From Nonomuraea harbinensis (lineage in GTDB: Bacteria; Actinomycetota; Actinomycetes; Streptosporangiales; Streptosporangiaceae), in NCBI RefSeq assembly GCF_019396385.1, contig NZ_JAHKRN010000002.1:186001-250000 (forward strand): 64,000 nucleotides of DNA, read 5' to 3'. Shown here piece after piece: positions 1 through 12,000 of this stretch. The position numbers and the translations under genes were made by a program. The stretch's first letter is position 1. Each line of letters starts with the position of its first letter. Under the pieces are notes generated by a model. It saw only the letters and a program-made list of their open reading frames with translations, did not search any database and was not told the origin of the DNA.

Positions 1-3000
1 ACGGCGGCGCCGCTGATGCGGGCCGGACTGATCAGCCACACGGCGGAGCACCACCTGCTGTGGATCTCCTTCCACCACATCGCCGTCGACGGCTGGTCGC
101 TCGGGCTGCTGCTGGACGAGCTGGCGGGCGGCGAGCCCGCCGTGCCTCCCGTCGAGTACGCCGACTACGCGGCGTGGGAGCGGGCCAGGCCGCTGGAGGA
201 CGGGCTGGCCTGGTGGCGTCAGCACCTGGAGGGCCTGCCGCCGCTGCTCGAACTGCCCGCCGACCGGCGCCGCCCGCCGGTCCAGGAGTACGGCGGCGCC
301 ACCGAGCACTTCCTTCTCCCCGCCCCAGAGCGGGTCCGCGACCTGGCCAGGGCGTCCGGCGCGACCGTGTTCGAGGTGCTCTTCTCGGCCTTCGCGCTGG
401 TGCTCGGACGCTGGAGCGGGCGCACCGACCTGGTGATCGGCACACCGGTGGCCGGGAGACCGGCTCCCGAGCTGGAGGAGCTCGTCGGCTTCTTCGTCAA
501 CACGCTCGTCGTCCGGGCCGACCTGAGCGGCGACCCCACCTTCACCGAGCTGCTTGAGCGGGTGCGCGAGTCGTCGGCGCAGTCGCAGGCGCACCAGCAG
601 GTGCCGTTCGCGGCGCTGGTCGACGCGCTGCAGCCGGAGCGCGAGCTGTCACACCCGCCCCTGGTCCAGGTGCAGTTCGGCCTGCACAGGCAGGAGCGCT
701 CCCGCTGGCGGCTGGGCGCCGCCGAGGCGGTCCAACTGCCCGCCGACACCGGCACCGCCAAGTTCGACCTCACCGTCACCGTGGTCGACTGCGACGGCGA
801 GCTGCGCGTCGAGCTGGAGTACGCGACCGCGCTGTTCGACGCCGGGACCGCGCGGCGGCTGGCCGACCAGTGGCAGACCCTGCTCGCGGGGCTGCTGGCC
901 GCGCCCCACCTGCCCGTCTCGCACATCAGCGCGCTGCCGGAAGCCGAACGGCGGCTCATCGAAGGCTGGTCCGGCCCGGCCCGCCGGATCGAACCGGGCA
1001 CGACCCTGCCCGGCCTGGTCGCCGAGCAGGTCAGGGCGCGGCCGGACGCCGTCGCCGTCACCGACGGGCCGCTGCGGCTCACCTACGCCGAGCTGTGGGA
1101 GCGGTCGGGCGCCCTGGCCGCGCGGCTGGGCTCGGGGCCGGGCGACCTGGTCGGCCTGGCCTGCCGGCGCAGCGCGGAGCTCGTCGTCGGGATGCTCGCC
1201 ATCCTGCGCACCGGCGCGGCCTACGTGCCGCTCGACCCCGCCTACCCGGCGGCGCGGCTGGCGTTCATGCTGGCCGACGCCGAGCTGGAGATCGTGGTCA
1301 CGCAGCGCGGCGTCGAGCTGCCGGACGGGGACCACCGCACGGTCCTGGCCGACGCGCCGGCCGCCGAGGTGGACTACGACGGCCCCGGGCCGGACCCCGG
1401 CGACCTGGCCTACCTGATCTACACCTCCGGCTCCACCGGCACGCCCAAGGCCGTCATGGTCACCCACCACAACGTGGTCAGGCTGCTGGAGAGCACCCGG
1501 CCCGCCTACGGCTTCGGCCCCGATGACGTCTGGACGCTCCTGCACTCCAGCTCCTTCGACGTCTCCGTCTGGGAAGTGTGGAACTGCCTGGCCACCGGCG
1601 GCCGGCTGGTCGTCGTGAGCCACTGGGAGAGCCGCGAGCCCGAGGCGTACTACGACCTCGTGGCCCGCGAACGGGTGACCGTGCTGAACGCCACCCCGGC
1701 CGTCTTCCGCCAGTTCGTCGGCGTGGACGAGCGCCGGGCCGCCGAGCTGGCGCTGCGGCTGGTCGTCTTCGCGGGTGACGCGCTCGACCGGGACTCGGTG
1801 CGGCGCTGGTGGCAGCGCCACCCCGAGGACGCCCCGCGGCTGGTCAACATGTACGGCATCACCGAGACCACCGTGCACAGCACCTACGCCCCGCTCACCG
1901 GTGAACTGCTGGCCGGGCGGACGAGCCCGATCGGCGTGCCCCTGCCCGACCTGGGCATCCACGTCCTGGACCGCGACGGGCTGCCGGTCGCGGCCGGGGT
2001 GATCGGTGAGATCCACGTCAGCGGCGACGGCGTGGCGCGCGGCTACTGGAAGCGGCCCGACCTGACCGCCCAGCGCTTCCTGCCGGACCCGTTCTCGGGC
2101 CGGCCGGGGGCGCGCATGTACCGCAGCGGCGACCTGGCGAGCTGGCGGCCCGACGGCACGCTGGAGTTCCACGGCCGCGCCGACCACCAGCTCAAGATCC
2201 GCGGCTTCCGCATCGAGCCGGGCGAGGTCGAGGCCGCCGTCTGCGAGCACCCCCGGGCAGGCCGGTGCGTCGTCGTCGCGCACGGCTCGCCGGAGCGGCG
2301 CCTGGTCGCCTACGTCGAGTCGCGCGGCGAGCTGAGCGTCGAGGATGTGCACGAGTTCCTGGAGCCCAGGCTCCCCGCGCACCTCGTCCCCTCGGTCGTG
2401 ATCATCCTCGACGAACTGCCGCAGAGCCGCAACGGCAAGATCGACCGGGCCGCGCTGCCCGACCCCGCCGAGGAGCGGCCCGCGCTGGGCAGGGCCTACG
2501 TCGCGCCGCGCACGGAGACCGAGCGGGTGCTGGCCGCCGTCTGGGCCGAGGTGCTCGAACTGGAACGGGTGGGCGTCACCGACAACTTCTTCCACCTGGG
2601 CGGCGACTCCATCCGCAGCGTCCAGGTGCTGGCGCTGGCCCGCGAGCGCGGGCTCGACTTCGAGCTGCAGCGGCTCTTCCAGCTGCCGACCGTGGCGCAG
2701 CTGGCCACCGGCATCACGCCCGCCGCGCCGGTGGCGCGGGAGCGGGAGCGGTACGCGCTGGTGTCGGAGGAGGACAGGGCCAGGCTGCCCGAGGACGTGG
2801 TGGACGCGTACCCGATGGCGGCGCTGCAGGTCGGGATGGTCTTCCACATGGAGTCCGACGACCGCATGCTCTACCAGAACGTCGACAGCTTCCACCTGCG
2901 GGCGCCGTGGGACGAGCGCGCGTTCCGCGAGGCGACCGCGCAGGTGGTGGCGCGCCACGACATCCTGCGGACCTCGTTCCACCTCAGCGGCTACAGCGAC

Positions 3001-6000
3001 ATGCTGCAGCTCGTCCACCGCGCCGCCGAGCTGCCGATCGAGGTGGCGGACCTGCGCGGGATGGACGCCGAGGAGCAGGGGCGGATCATCGGCGAGCTGG
3101 TCGACCGGGAACGCGGGCGACCCTTCGACCTGGCCAGGCCCCCGCTGTGGCGCTTCTTCGTCCACCGGCGCGGCGACGACAGCTTCCAGTGGACGCTGGT
3201 CGAGCACCACGCCATCCTCGACGGCTGGAGCCTGCACTCCACGATCGCCGAGATCCTGGAGCGGTACCTCGCCCTGCTGAAGGACCCCGCCGCCGCGGCC
3301 GGGCCGCCTCCGGCCTCCACGTACCGCGACTTCGTCGAGGTGGAACGACGGACGGTGGAGTCGCCGCAGGAGCGTGCCTGGTGGACCGAGCGGCTGGCCG
3401 GCCTGGAGCGGCTGGAGCTGCCCCGCTGGCCGGCGGACTGCCCCGCCGAGGAGACCGCCCCGGCGTACGCGGTGGAGGACTGGACCCTCCCCGAGGGCAG
3501 CAGCGAGTTCTACGCCTGGCGCGAGACCAAGATCCCGGCCGAGCTCTGCCAGGGGCTGGAGCGGACCGCCGAACAGCTCGGGGTGCCGTTGAAGAGCGTG
3601 CTGCTGGCCGTGCACCTGCGCGTGCTCGCCTACCTGGCGGGGACCGAGGACGTCGTCACCGGCATGGCGTTCAACGGGCGGCTGGAGGAGGCCGACGGCA
3701 CCGAGTCGCGCGGCCTGTTCCTCAACTCGCTGCCGATCAGGGCGCGGGTCGGCGGCACCTGGGCCGAGCTCATCAGGGCCGTCTTCGAGGAGGAGAACGC
3801 CCTGCTGCCGCACCGCCGCTTCCCCATGTCGCGGATCCAGCAGCTCGCGGGCGGCGGCCCACTGTACGAGACGCACTTCGTCTACAACCACTTCCACGTG
3901 CTCAAGGACGTGCTCGACGGCGGCGAGGTCGCCTTCGTCGACCCCAAGCTGGACGCCTTCACCACGGTCCGGGTCGAACCGACCAACTACCCGTTCGTCT
4001 GCGGCTTCCTGCGCAACCCGCGCTCGGGCACCGGGCTGCTGATGGGGCTCGACTTCCACTCCGGCGAGTTCGCGCCCGAGCAGGTCCGCCGCATCCGCGA
4101 CTACTACCTGACCGCCCTGCACCAGGTCGTCGCCGACCCGCGGTCGCCGGTCGCCGCCGCGCCGCTGGCCGCCCCGGCCGAGCGGGCCCAGGTGGAACGC
4201 TGGAACGCCACCCAACGCCCGGCGCCGCTGGAGCGGTCGCTGGAAGAGCTGGTGGCGGAGCACGTACAACTGCGGCCCGGAAGCGTGGCCGTGGCCGACG
4301 GAGAGGTCCGGCTGAGCTACGCGCGGCTGTGGGAGCGCGCGGGAGCGGTCGCCGGGCGGCTCCGCGAGGCGGGCGTGCGGCCTGGCGACCTGGTGGGACT
4401 GTGCGCCGAGCGCTCGGCCGACCTGGTCGCGGCGATCGTCGGCATCCTGCGGGCCGGCGGGTCGTACGTCCCGCTCGACCCGTCCTACCCTCCGGAGCGG
4501 CTGTCGTTCATGCTGGCCGACACCGGCGCGGGCGTGGTGCTCGGGCACCGCCGCCTGCTGGCCGGCCTGCCGCTCTCCGAAGGACAGGGCATGCCCCTGG
4601 AGGACATCGCCGAGCAGACCGGCACGGTGGAAGGGACGGGTCACGGCGGCGGCGACCGGGTGGCGACCGTCGTCTACACCTCCGGCTCCACCGGCCGGCC
4701 CAAGGGCGTCGCGGTGGCGCACCGCGGCATCGTGCGCCTGGTGTGCGGCACCGACTACGTGCGGCTCGGCCCCGACAGCGTGGTGGCCCAGCTGTCGAAC
4801 GCCTCCTTCGACCCGCTGCTGTTCGAGCTGTGGGGCGCGCTGCTGAACGGCGGCCGCCTGGTGATCGTCCCCAACGAGACGGTGCTGTCGCCGCCCCGCC
4901 TGGCCGAGCTGGTCAAGGCGGAAGGCGTCACCACGCTCGCCCTGGTCACCGCGCTGTTCAACTCGGCGGTCGGCGCCGAGCCCGCCGTGTTCTCCACCGT
5001 CGGCCAGGTCTACATCGGTGGCGAGCGCGTCAACCTGGCCAGCCTGCGCCAGGCGGGTCACCCCGGGCTGCACAACATCTACGGCCCGACCGAGGTGACC
5101 AGCATCTCCACCTGCCTGCCGCTGGCGGACATCCCCGCCACCAACGGCCAGATCGGCCCGCCGATCGCCAACACCCAGGCCTGGGTCGTGAGCACGACCC
5201 TCTCCCCGGCCCCTGTCGGCGTGCCGGGCGAGCTGTGGCTGGGCGGCCCCGGCGTGGCCGTCGGCTACTGGCGGCGGCCCGGCCTGACCGCCGACCGCTT
5301 CGTCGCCGACCCGTTCTCCGGCACGCCGGGGGCCCGGCTCTACCGCACCGGCGACCTGGCCCGCTGGCGGCCCGACGGCACGCTGGAGTTCCTCGGCCGC
5401 CGCGACCACCAGGTCAAGGTCAGAGGCTTCCGGGTGGAGCTGGGCGAGGTGGAGGCGTCCCTGGCCGCGCACCCGGCGGTGGCCACCTGCGTGGTGACCG
5501 CGCCCGCGGGCAGGCTTCTCGCCTACGTCCAGCCGAACGCGGCCGTCAGCGCCGAGGAACTGCTCGGCCACCTCGCCGAACGGCTGCCGGAGCACATGGT
5601 CCCCACCACCGTCATGATCATGGACCGGCTCCCGCTGAACCCCAACGGCAAGATCGACCGCGCCGCGCTCCCGGTCCCCGACGCCGACCGGCCCGCCGCC
5701 CGCACCCCCTACGTGGCGCCCCGCGACCCCGTCGAGGAGGCGATCGCGGACATCTGGCGCGACGTGCTGCAGATCGAGCGGCCCGGCGTGGAGGACGACT
5801 TCTTCGAGCTCGGCGGCAACTCGCTCGACGCCGTCCAGATCGCCTTCCGCATCCGCACCGCGTTCGGCGTGGATCTCGGCATCAAGCAGATCCTGGCCGA
5901 ACCCCGCATCTCGGCGCTGGCCGTACGTCTCGCCGTGGAGCTCGACCGGCTCGTCCTGGCCCTGCCGGACGACGAGCTCGCGCGGCTCCTGCCGTCCGAG

Positions 6001-6006
6001 TCATGA
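1..6006 (+). CDS. Non-ribosomal peptide synthetase, C(partial)-A-T-C-A-T, 5' end outside window
   Basis: The reading frame is open from base 1, so the start lies upstream; 2001 residues are visible. Order seen (numbering from base 1): end of a condensation domain with HHIAVDG at residue 25; adenylation domain 1 with TSGSTG near 475; carrier 1 with GGDSIRS (Ser 870); condensation 2 with HHAILDG at 1069; adenylation 2 with TSGSTG near 1560; carrier 2 with GGNSLDAV (Ser 1941). Aligning by eye to GrsA PheA gives specificity codes DVWNVAMVHK for A1 (7 of 10 as in the Thr code DFWNIGMVHK) and DPFAYGISIK for A2 (no match I know). Carrier 1 has the GGDS form often found before epimerisation, yet no separate E domain is present; condensation 2 begins with a [13 protein letters not shown] box like dual or D-accepting C domains. 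The stop overlaps an ATG of the next NRPS gene, so the two are translationally coupled. Confidence 0.96.
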   Translation, partial: TAAPLMRAGLISHTAEHHLLWISFHHIAVDGWSLGLLLDELAGGEPAVPPVEYADYAAWERARPLEDGLAWWRQHLEGLPPLLELPADRRRPPVQEYGGATEHFLLPAPERVRDLARASGATVFEVLFSAFALVLGRWSGRTDLVIGTPVAGRPAPELEELVGFFVNTLVVRADLSGDPTFTELLERVRESSAQSQAHQQVPFAALVDALQPERELSHPPLVQVQFGLHRQERSRWRLGAAEAVQLPADTGTAKFDLTVTVVDCDGELRVELEYATALFDAGTARRLADQWQTLLAGLLAAPHLPVSHISALPEAERRLIEGWSGPARRIEPGTTLPGLVAEQVRARPDAVAVTDGPLRLTYAELWERSGALAARLGSGPGDLVGLACRRSAELVVGMLAILRTGAAYVPLDPAYPAARLAFMLADAELEIVVTQRGVELPDGDHRTVLADAPAAEVDYDGPGPDPGDLAYLIYTSGSTGTPKAVMVTHHNVVRLLESTRPAYGFGPDDVWTLLHSSSFDVSVWEVWNCLATGGRLVVVSHWESREPEAYYDLVARERVTVLNATPAVFRQFVGVDERRAAELALRLVVFAGDALDRDSVRRWWQRHPEDAPRLVNMYGITETTVHSTYAPLTGELLAGRTSPIGVPLPDLGIHVLDRDGLPVAAGVIGEIHVSGDGVARGYWKRPDLTAQRFLPDPFSGRPGARMYRSGDLASWRPDGTLEFHGRADHQLKIRGFRIEPGEVEAAVCEHPRAGRCVVVAHGSPERRLVAYVESRGELSVEDVHEFLEPRLPAHLVPSVVIILDELPQSRNGKIDRAALPDPAEERPALGRAYVAPRTETERVLAAVWAEVLELERVGVTDNFFHLGGDSIRSVQVLALARERGLDFELQRLFQLPTVAQLATGITPAAPVARERERYALVSEEDRARLPEDVVDAYPMAALQVGMVFHMESDDRMLYQNVDSFHLRAPWDERAFREATAQVVARHDILRTSFHLSGYSDMLQLVHRAAELPIEVADLRGMDAEEQGRIIGELVDRERGRPFDLARPPLWRFFVHRRGDDSFQWTLVEHHAILDGWSLHSTIAEILERYLALLKDPAAAAGPPPASTYRDFVEVERRTVESPQERAWWTERLAGLERLELPRWPADCPAEETAPAYAVEDWTLPEGSSEFYAWRETKIPAELCQGLERTAEQLGVPLKSVLLAVHLRVLAYLAGTEDVVTGMAFNGRLEEADGTESRGLFLNSLPIRARVGGTWAELIRAVFEEENALLPHRRFPMSRIQQLAGGGPLYETHFVYNHFHVLKDVLDGGEVAFVDPKLDAFTTVRVEPTNYPFVCGFLRNPRSGTGLLMGLDFHSGEFAPEQVRRIRDYYLTALHQVVADPRSPVAAAPLAAPAERAQVERWNATQRPAPLERSLEELVAEHVQLRPGSVAVADGEVRLSYARLWERAGAVAGRLREAGVRPGDLVGLCAERSADLVAAIVGILRAGGSYVPLDPSYPPERLSFMLADTGAGVVLGHRRLLAGLPLSEGQGMPLEDIAEQTGTVEGTGHGGGDRVATVVYTSGSTGRPKGVAVAHRGIVRLVCGTDYVRLGPDSVVAQLSNASFDPLLFELWGALLNGGRLVIVPNETVLSPPRLAELVKAEGVTTLALVTALFNSAVGAEPAVFSTVGQVYIGGERVNLASLRQAGHPGLHNIYGPTEVTSISTCLPLADIPATNGQIGPPIANTQAWVVSTTLSPAPVGVPGELWLGGPGVAVGYWRRPGLTADRFVADPFSGTPGARLYRTGDLARWRPDGTLEFLGRRDHQVKVRGFRVELGEVEASLAAHPAVATCVVTAPAGRLLAYVQPNAAVSAEELLGHLAERLPEHMVPTTVMIMDRLPLNPNGKIDRAALPVPDADRPAARTPYVAPRDPVEEAIADIWRDVLQIERPGVEDDFFELGGNSLDAVQIAFRIRTAFGVDLGIKQILAEPRISALAVRLAVELDRLVLALPDDELARLLPSES

Positions 6007-6020
6007 GAGGACCCGCACGC

Positions 6021-9000
6021 ATGTCGGAGACCTTCGCCGCGCGGATCGCGCAGCTGCCGCCGGAGCGGCGCAAGCTCCTGCTGGAGCGGCTGGCAGGCGA
6101 GCGGCGGCCGCGCGCGCCGCGCACCGGCGAGCCGCCGGCCCTCTCCTTCGCGCAGGAACGGCTGTGGTTCCTGTGGTCCATGGCTCCGGACAGCTCCGCC
6201 TACAACGCCCCCGCCGCGGTACGGCTGCGCGGCCCGCTCGACGCCGAGGCGCTGGGCCGGGCGGTCGACGGGGTGGTGGCCAGACACGAGATCCTGCGCA
6301 CCCGCTACGTCGCGGAGGGCGGCGTGCCCGCCCAGGTCGTCGACCCCGCCGCCCCTGTCGGGCTGCCGGTCGTCCCGGTGACGGAGGGCGAGCTGCGCCG
6401 GCTGGCCGACCGCGAGTGCGCGGCCCCGTTCGACCTGGAGCACGGTCCGGTGCTGCGCGCCACCCTGTTCCGGCTGGCGCCGGACGACCACGTGCTGCTC
6501 CTGGTCCTCCACCACATCGCCGCCGACGGCTGGTCGCTGCCCATCCTGTGGCGGGAGCTGGACGCGCTCTACCGCGGCCAGGACCTGCCCGCGCTGGACA
6601 TCCAGTACGCCGACCACGCCCACCGCCAGCGTGCCGAGTCCGGCGGCGACGGGCTGGACCACTGGTGCGGCCAACTGGCCGGGGTGGAGGAACTGGCCCT
6701 GCCGCTGGATCGGCCGCGCCCCCCGGAACCCGCCCACCGGGGGCAGCTCGTGCCGGTCCGGGTGCCCGGCGACAGCGCCGCACGGCTGCGCGAGCTGGCC
6801 AGGCGGAACGGCTCGACCCCGTTCATGGTGCTGCTCGCCGCGGTCCAGGCACTGCTGTCGCGGGTGACCGGTCAGCACGACATCGCCGTGGGCACCCCGA
6901 CAGCGGGACGGGATCGGCAGGACGTCGCGCCGCTGATCGGCTTCTTCGTCAACACGCTGGTCGTCAGGACCGGCACGGCCGGCGACCCCACCTTCCGCGA
7001 GCTGCTGGCCAGGACCAAGGAAAGCGTCCTGAACGCCTTCGCCCACCAGCACATCCCGTTCGAGCGCGTCGTCGAGCGGCTCAACCCGGTGCGCGAGGCC
7101 GGGCGCAACCCGCTGTTCGACGTCATGGTCACCGGCGACAGCGACGCGGCGGGCGCGCGGCCCGAGCTCGGCGGGCTGGCGGTGGAGCCGTACCCGTGCG
7201 ACGGCGGCGGCGCCCTGTTCGACCTGACCTTCAGCCTGGACGACTCCTTCGCGGGCACACTGGAGTACGACGCGGAGCTGTTCGACCCGGGCACCGCCGA
7301 GCGCCTGGCCGGTCAGCTGGCCGAGCTGCTGCGGCAGGCCGCGGCCGACCCCGACCGCCCCGTCTCCGCGTACGACCTGATCAGCGAGGCCGAACGGCGG
7401 CGGCTGGCCGGATGGAACTCCACCGGGCTCGCCTTCGACCCGGAGACCGGGCTGGAGGCGCGCTTCGAGGCCTGCGCCGACGCCGCGCCCGGCGACCTGG
7501 CCCTGGTGTGCGGCGAGCAGCGGCTGACCTACGGCCAGGTGGAGGAGCGGGCCAACCGGCTCGCCCACCTGATCGCCGAGCTCGGCGCCGGGATCGACGA
7601 CGTGGTGGCGGTCTGTGCGGGCCGCGGCCCCGACTCGGTGATCGCCCCGCTGGCCGTGCTCAAGGCGGGCGCCGCCTTCTTCCCCGTCGACCCCGACCAG
7701 CCCGCGGACCGGCTGGCCGCCATGTTCGCCGGGGTCGCCCCCGCGGTCGTGCTGACCGGCCCCGGCTTCGGCGCGGCCGTCCCGCCGGGGCCCTGGCGCG
7801 TCGCCGACGTCGCCGGGGCGGCCGGGCGGCCCGCGCACCGGCCCGGACGGCGGGTCCCCCCCGACGCCCTGGCCTACGTCATCCACACCTCGGGCTCGAC
7901 CGGCACGCCCAAGGGCGTCATGGGCACCAGGAGGGGCCTGGCCAACCTCCGGGCCGACTGGGCCGCCCGCGAGCTCGCGGTCCGCCGCTGGCTGACGGTC
8001 GCCAGCCCGTCCTTCGACGTCTTCCTCGGTGACGTGGTCAGGAGCCTGACCTTCGGAGGGAGCCTGGTGATCGCGCCGCGCGCCCTGGCGCTCGACCCGG
8101 CCGCGCTGGCCGGCGCGCTGGCCGCCGAGCGGATCGAGGCGTTCGACAGCATCCCCGCCGTCCTGCACGGCCTGGCGGGACACGTGGCGGCCGGCGGACC
8201 GGAGCTGCCCGAGCTGCGGCTGCTGGTCTCCGGCGGCGACGCCCTGCCGGTGGCCGACTGCGACGCCCTCATGGCGACGTTCGGCCCCCGGGTGCGGGTG
8301 CTGAACGCGTGGGGCGCCACCGAGACCACCATCGACAGCACCATCCACGAGGCGCGCCGGGGCGCCCGCACCGTCTCGGGGATCGTGCCCGTCGGCCTCG
8401 CCGCCGCCAACACCGCCGTCCACGTGCTCGACGAACACGGCCGCCAGGTGCCGATCGGCGTCGTGGGCGAGCTGCACGTCGGCGGCCCCGGCGTCGCGCG
8501 CGGCTACGCGAACCAGCCCGCCGCGACCGCCGCGAGCTTCGTGCCCGACCCGTTCGCCGCGACGCCCGGCTCACGCCTGTACCGGACGGGGGACAGGGGG
8601 CGGCGGCTGCCCGACGGCGCCATCGAGTTCCTCGGCCGTGACGACGACCAGGTGAAGATCCGCGGGCACCGGGTGGAGCCCGGCGAGGTGCGCGCCGTCC
8701 TGCGCGCGCATCCCGCGGTGGCCGACTGCCACGTGCTGGCCTGGCCGGACGGACGTGACCACCGCCTGGTCGGCTACGCCGTGCCGGACGGCGCAGCGGA
8801 CGCCGCCGCGCTGCGCGACTTCTGCAACGAGCGGCTGCCGCGGCCGATGTGGCTGTCGTCCGTGGTCCTGGTGGACGCGCTGCCGCGCACGCTGAGCGGC
8901 AAGGTCGACCGCTCGCGCCTGCCGGACCCGGGCCCGGGGACGCAGGGCAGGCGGGCCGCCTACGAGGCGCCGCGCACCGAGCTGGAGGTGGCCGTGGCCG

Positions 9001-12000
9001 CGATCTGGCGGCGCGTGCTCGACCTCGACGGCACTCCCGGCGCCGAGATCGGCGCGCACGACGACTTCTTCGACCTCGGCGGCCACTCCATGCTCGCCAC
9101 GCGGCTCCGGTTCGCGCTGCGGCAGGAGCTCGGCGCCGACCTCCCGGTCACCACCGTCTTCGAGGCGCCGACCGTGGCCGCCATGGCCGCCCGCGTCGCC
9201 GCCGCCCGCCCGGCGCCCGCCCCGATCGAGCCGGCACCGCGCGAGAGCGCGCTGCCGCTGTCGTTCGCGCAGGAACGGCTCTGGTTCCTGTGGAAGCTCG
9301 CGCCCGCCAGCACCGCCTACAACATGCCGGTCTCGGTACGGCTGCGCGGCCCGCTCGACCGGGCCGCCCTCGCCCGCGCGCTCAGCGGCGTCGTCGCCAG
9401 GCACGAGATCCTCCGCACCCGCTACGTCGAGACCGACGGCCGGCCCCGCCAGGTCATCGACCCGCCCGCCCCGGTCGAGCTGGGCGACGGGCTCGACGAC
9501 GCCCTGGAGCAGCCCTTCGACCTGGAGCGCGGGCCCGTGCTGCGGGCCAGGCTGCACCGCGAGCCGGACGGCGCCCACGTGCTGCTGCTGGTCTTCCACC
9601 ACATCGCCTGCGACGGCTGGTCGCTGCCCGTCCTGTGGGACGAGCTGGCCGCCCTCTACCAGGGCCGCGAGCTGCCGAGACTCGACGTCCAGTACGCCGA
9701 CCACGCCGTCCACCAGCGGTCCGCGGCCGAGCCGGGAAGCCTGGAGCACTGGACGGCCCGGCTGGCCGGCCTGGAACCACTCGACCTGCCCGCCGACCGG
9801 CCGCGCTCGCACACGGTCGCGGGGCACGGCGACCACGTCCCGCTCGACCTGCCCGCCGACGGCATGCACCGGCTCGCCCGCGAGCACGGCGTCACCGTCT
9901 ACATGGTGCTGCTCGCCGCCGTGCACGCGCTGCTGTCGCGGCTGACCGGCCGGCACGACGTCGCCGTGGGCACCCCGGTCACCGGCCGCGACCACCCCGC
10001 CACCGAGCCGCTGATCGGCTTCTTCGTCAACACCCTCGTGCTGCGCGGCGACACCACGGGCGACCCGGACTTCGCCGAGCTGCTGCGGCGCACCAGGCGG
10101 ACCGTCCTGGAGGCGTTCGCCCACCAGGACACCCCCTTCGAGCGCATCGTCGAGCGGCTCAACCCGGTGCGCGTGCCCGGCCGCAACCCGCTGTTCGACG
10201 TGCTGGTCACCTACTCCAAGGAGGAGCGCCGCGACGTCTGGACGCTGCCCGGCCTGGACGTGGAGCGCCTGGACACCCGGGTGCCCACAGCCCAGTTCGA
10301 CCTGACCTTCGCCGTGCACGAGACCGGCGGCAGGCTGCACGGCGCGCTGCACTACGCGTGCGAGCAGTTCGACCGGCCGACGGCCGAGGCGATGGCGGCC
10401 CGGCTGACGCGGCTGCTCGGCGCGGCCGTCGCCGGCCCGGCCGAGCCGGTCTCGCGGCTGCCGCTGCTCAGCGCCGAGGAGAGCGGCTGGGCGGAGGGCC
10501 CCCGCCGCGACGCGGGCCCCGAACCGCTGCCACACGTCTTCTCCGGCCATGTCGCGCGTACGCCGGACGCCCCGGCGCTCGTCGCCGGAACGGCCACGTG
10601 GACCTACGCCGAGCTCGACCGCGAGGCCAACCGGATCGCCCACCACCTGATCGCGGCGGGCGCCGGACCGGAGAGCGTGGTCGCGCTCGCCCTGCCGCGC
10701 TCGGCCGAGCTGATCGCCGCCATCCTGGGCGTGCTCAAGGCCGGCGCCGCCTACCTGCCGATCGACGTGAGCCACCCCGCCGAGCGCGTCGCGTCGACGC
10801 TGCGCGACGCCCGGCCCGGGCTCCTGCTCACCTGCCGCGCGGCGGACGTGCCGTACGAGCGCAGACTGCTGGTGGAGGAGCTGGGCGGCGGACCCGACCA
10901 CGACCCGGGCACGCCGCTGACGCCGGAGACGGCGGCCTACGTCGTCTACACCTCGGGTTCCACCGGCACCCCCAAGGGCGTCGTGCTGGAGCATCGCGGT
11001 CTGGCGAACCTGACGGCCAACCTGGGCGAGCGGCTGGACGCCGCGGGCGGGCCCGCGCACCGGGTGCTGCAGCTCGTCTCTCCCGGTTTCGACGTGATGG
11101 TCTCCGAACTGGCGACGGCGTTCACGCGCGGCGGCTGCCTGGTGGTCGCGCCGGCCACGTACACCGGCGAGGAGCTCGGCGCCTTCCTGCGGGAGCAGCG
11201 GGTCAGCCTGGCCCACGTGCCGCCCGCGATCCTGGCCACCGTGCCGCGCGAGCCGTTCCCCGACCTGCGCGTGCTCGTCGTCGGCGGCGAGGGCTGCCCG
11301 GCCGGGCTGATGGAGTGGTGGTCCACCGGCCGCACGATGATCAACGCGTACGGTCCCAGCGAGGTGACCGTCGACGCGACCGCCTGGCGCTGCGAGCCGG
11401 GCACGATGCTCATCGGCCACCCGCTGCCCCGCGTCCAGGCGCACCTGCTGGACGCCGCCCTCCAGCCGGTGCCCCCCGGAAGCCGCGGCGAGCTGTACGT
11501 CGGCGGCCCCGGCGTCGGCCGCGGCTACCTCGGCAGGCCGGGGCTGACCGCGGCGCGTTTCGTCGCCTGGCACGGCGGCGCCCGCCTCTACCGGACCGGC
11601 GACCTGGCCCGGCGGCTGCCCGGCGGCGCGCTGGAGTTCCTCGGCCGCGCCGACGACCAGATCAAGCTGCGCGGCCACCGCATCGAACCGGCCGAGATCG
11701 AGCACGCGCTGGGCCGGGCGCCCGGCGTCACCTCGGCGGCGGTGATCTCCCGGGGCGACCAGCTGATCGCCTACGTCGTGCCCGCGCGCGCCAACCCGGC
11801 CGCCGTCATGGCGCACGCCCGCACCCAGCTGCCCACCCACCTGCTGCCCGCGGCGATCCTGCCGCTGGACGCGCTGCCGCTCACCCCCAACGGCAAGCTC
11901 GACAAGGCCGCCCTGCCCGAGCCGCCGGCCACCCGGCACCGGCCGCCCCGCACGCCGCGCGAGGAGACGCTGCTGCGGCTGTTCAACGACACGCTCAACG

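Noticed and set aside
649-5595. Minus-strand open frame of 1648 codons opposite the first NRPS gene
   Set aside because: Its translation is a Gly/Arg/Gln/Pro-rich shadow of high-GC coding sequence with no domain; the plus strand holds clear NRPS motifs.
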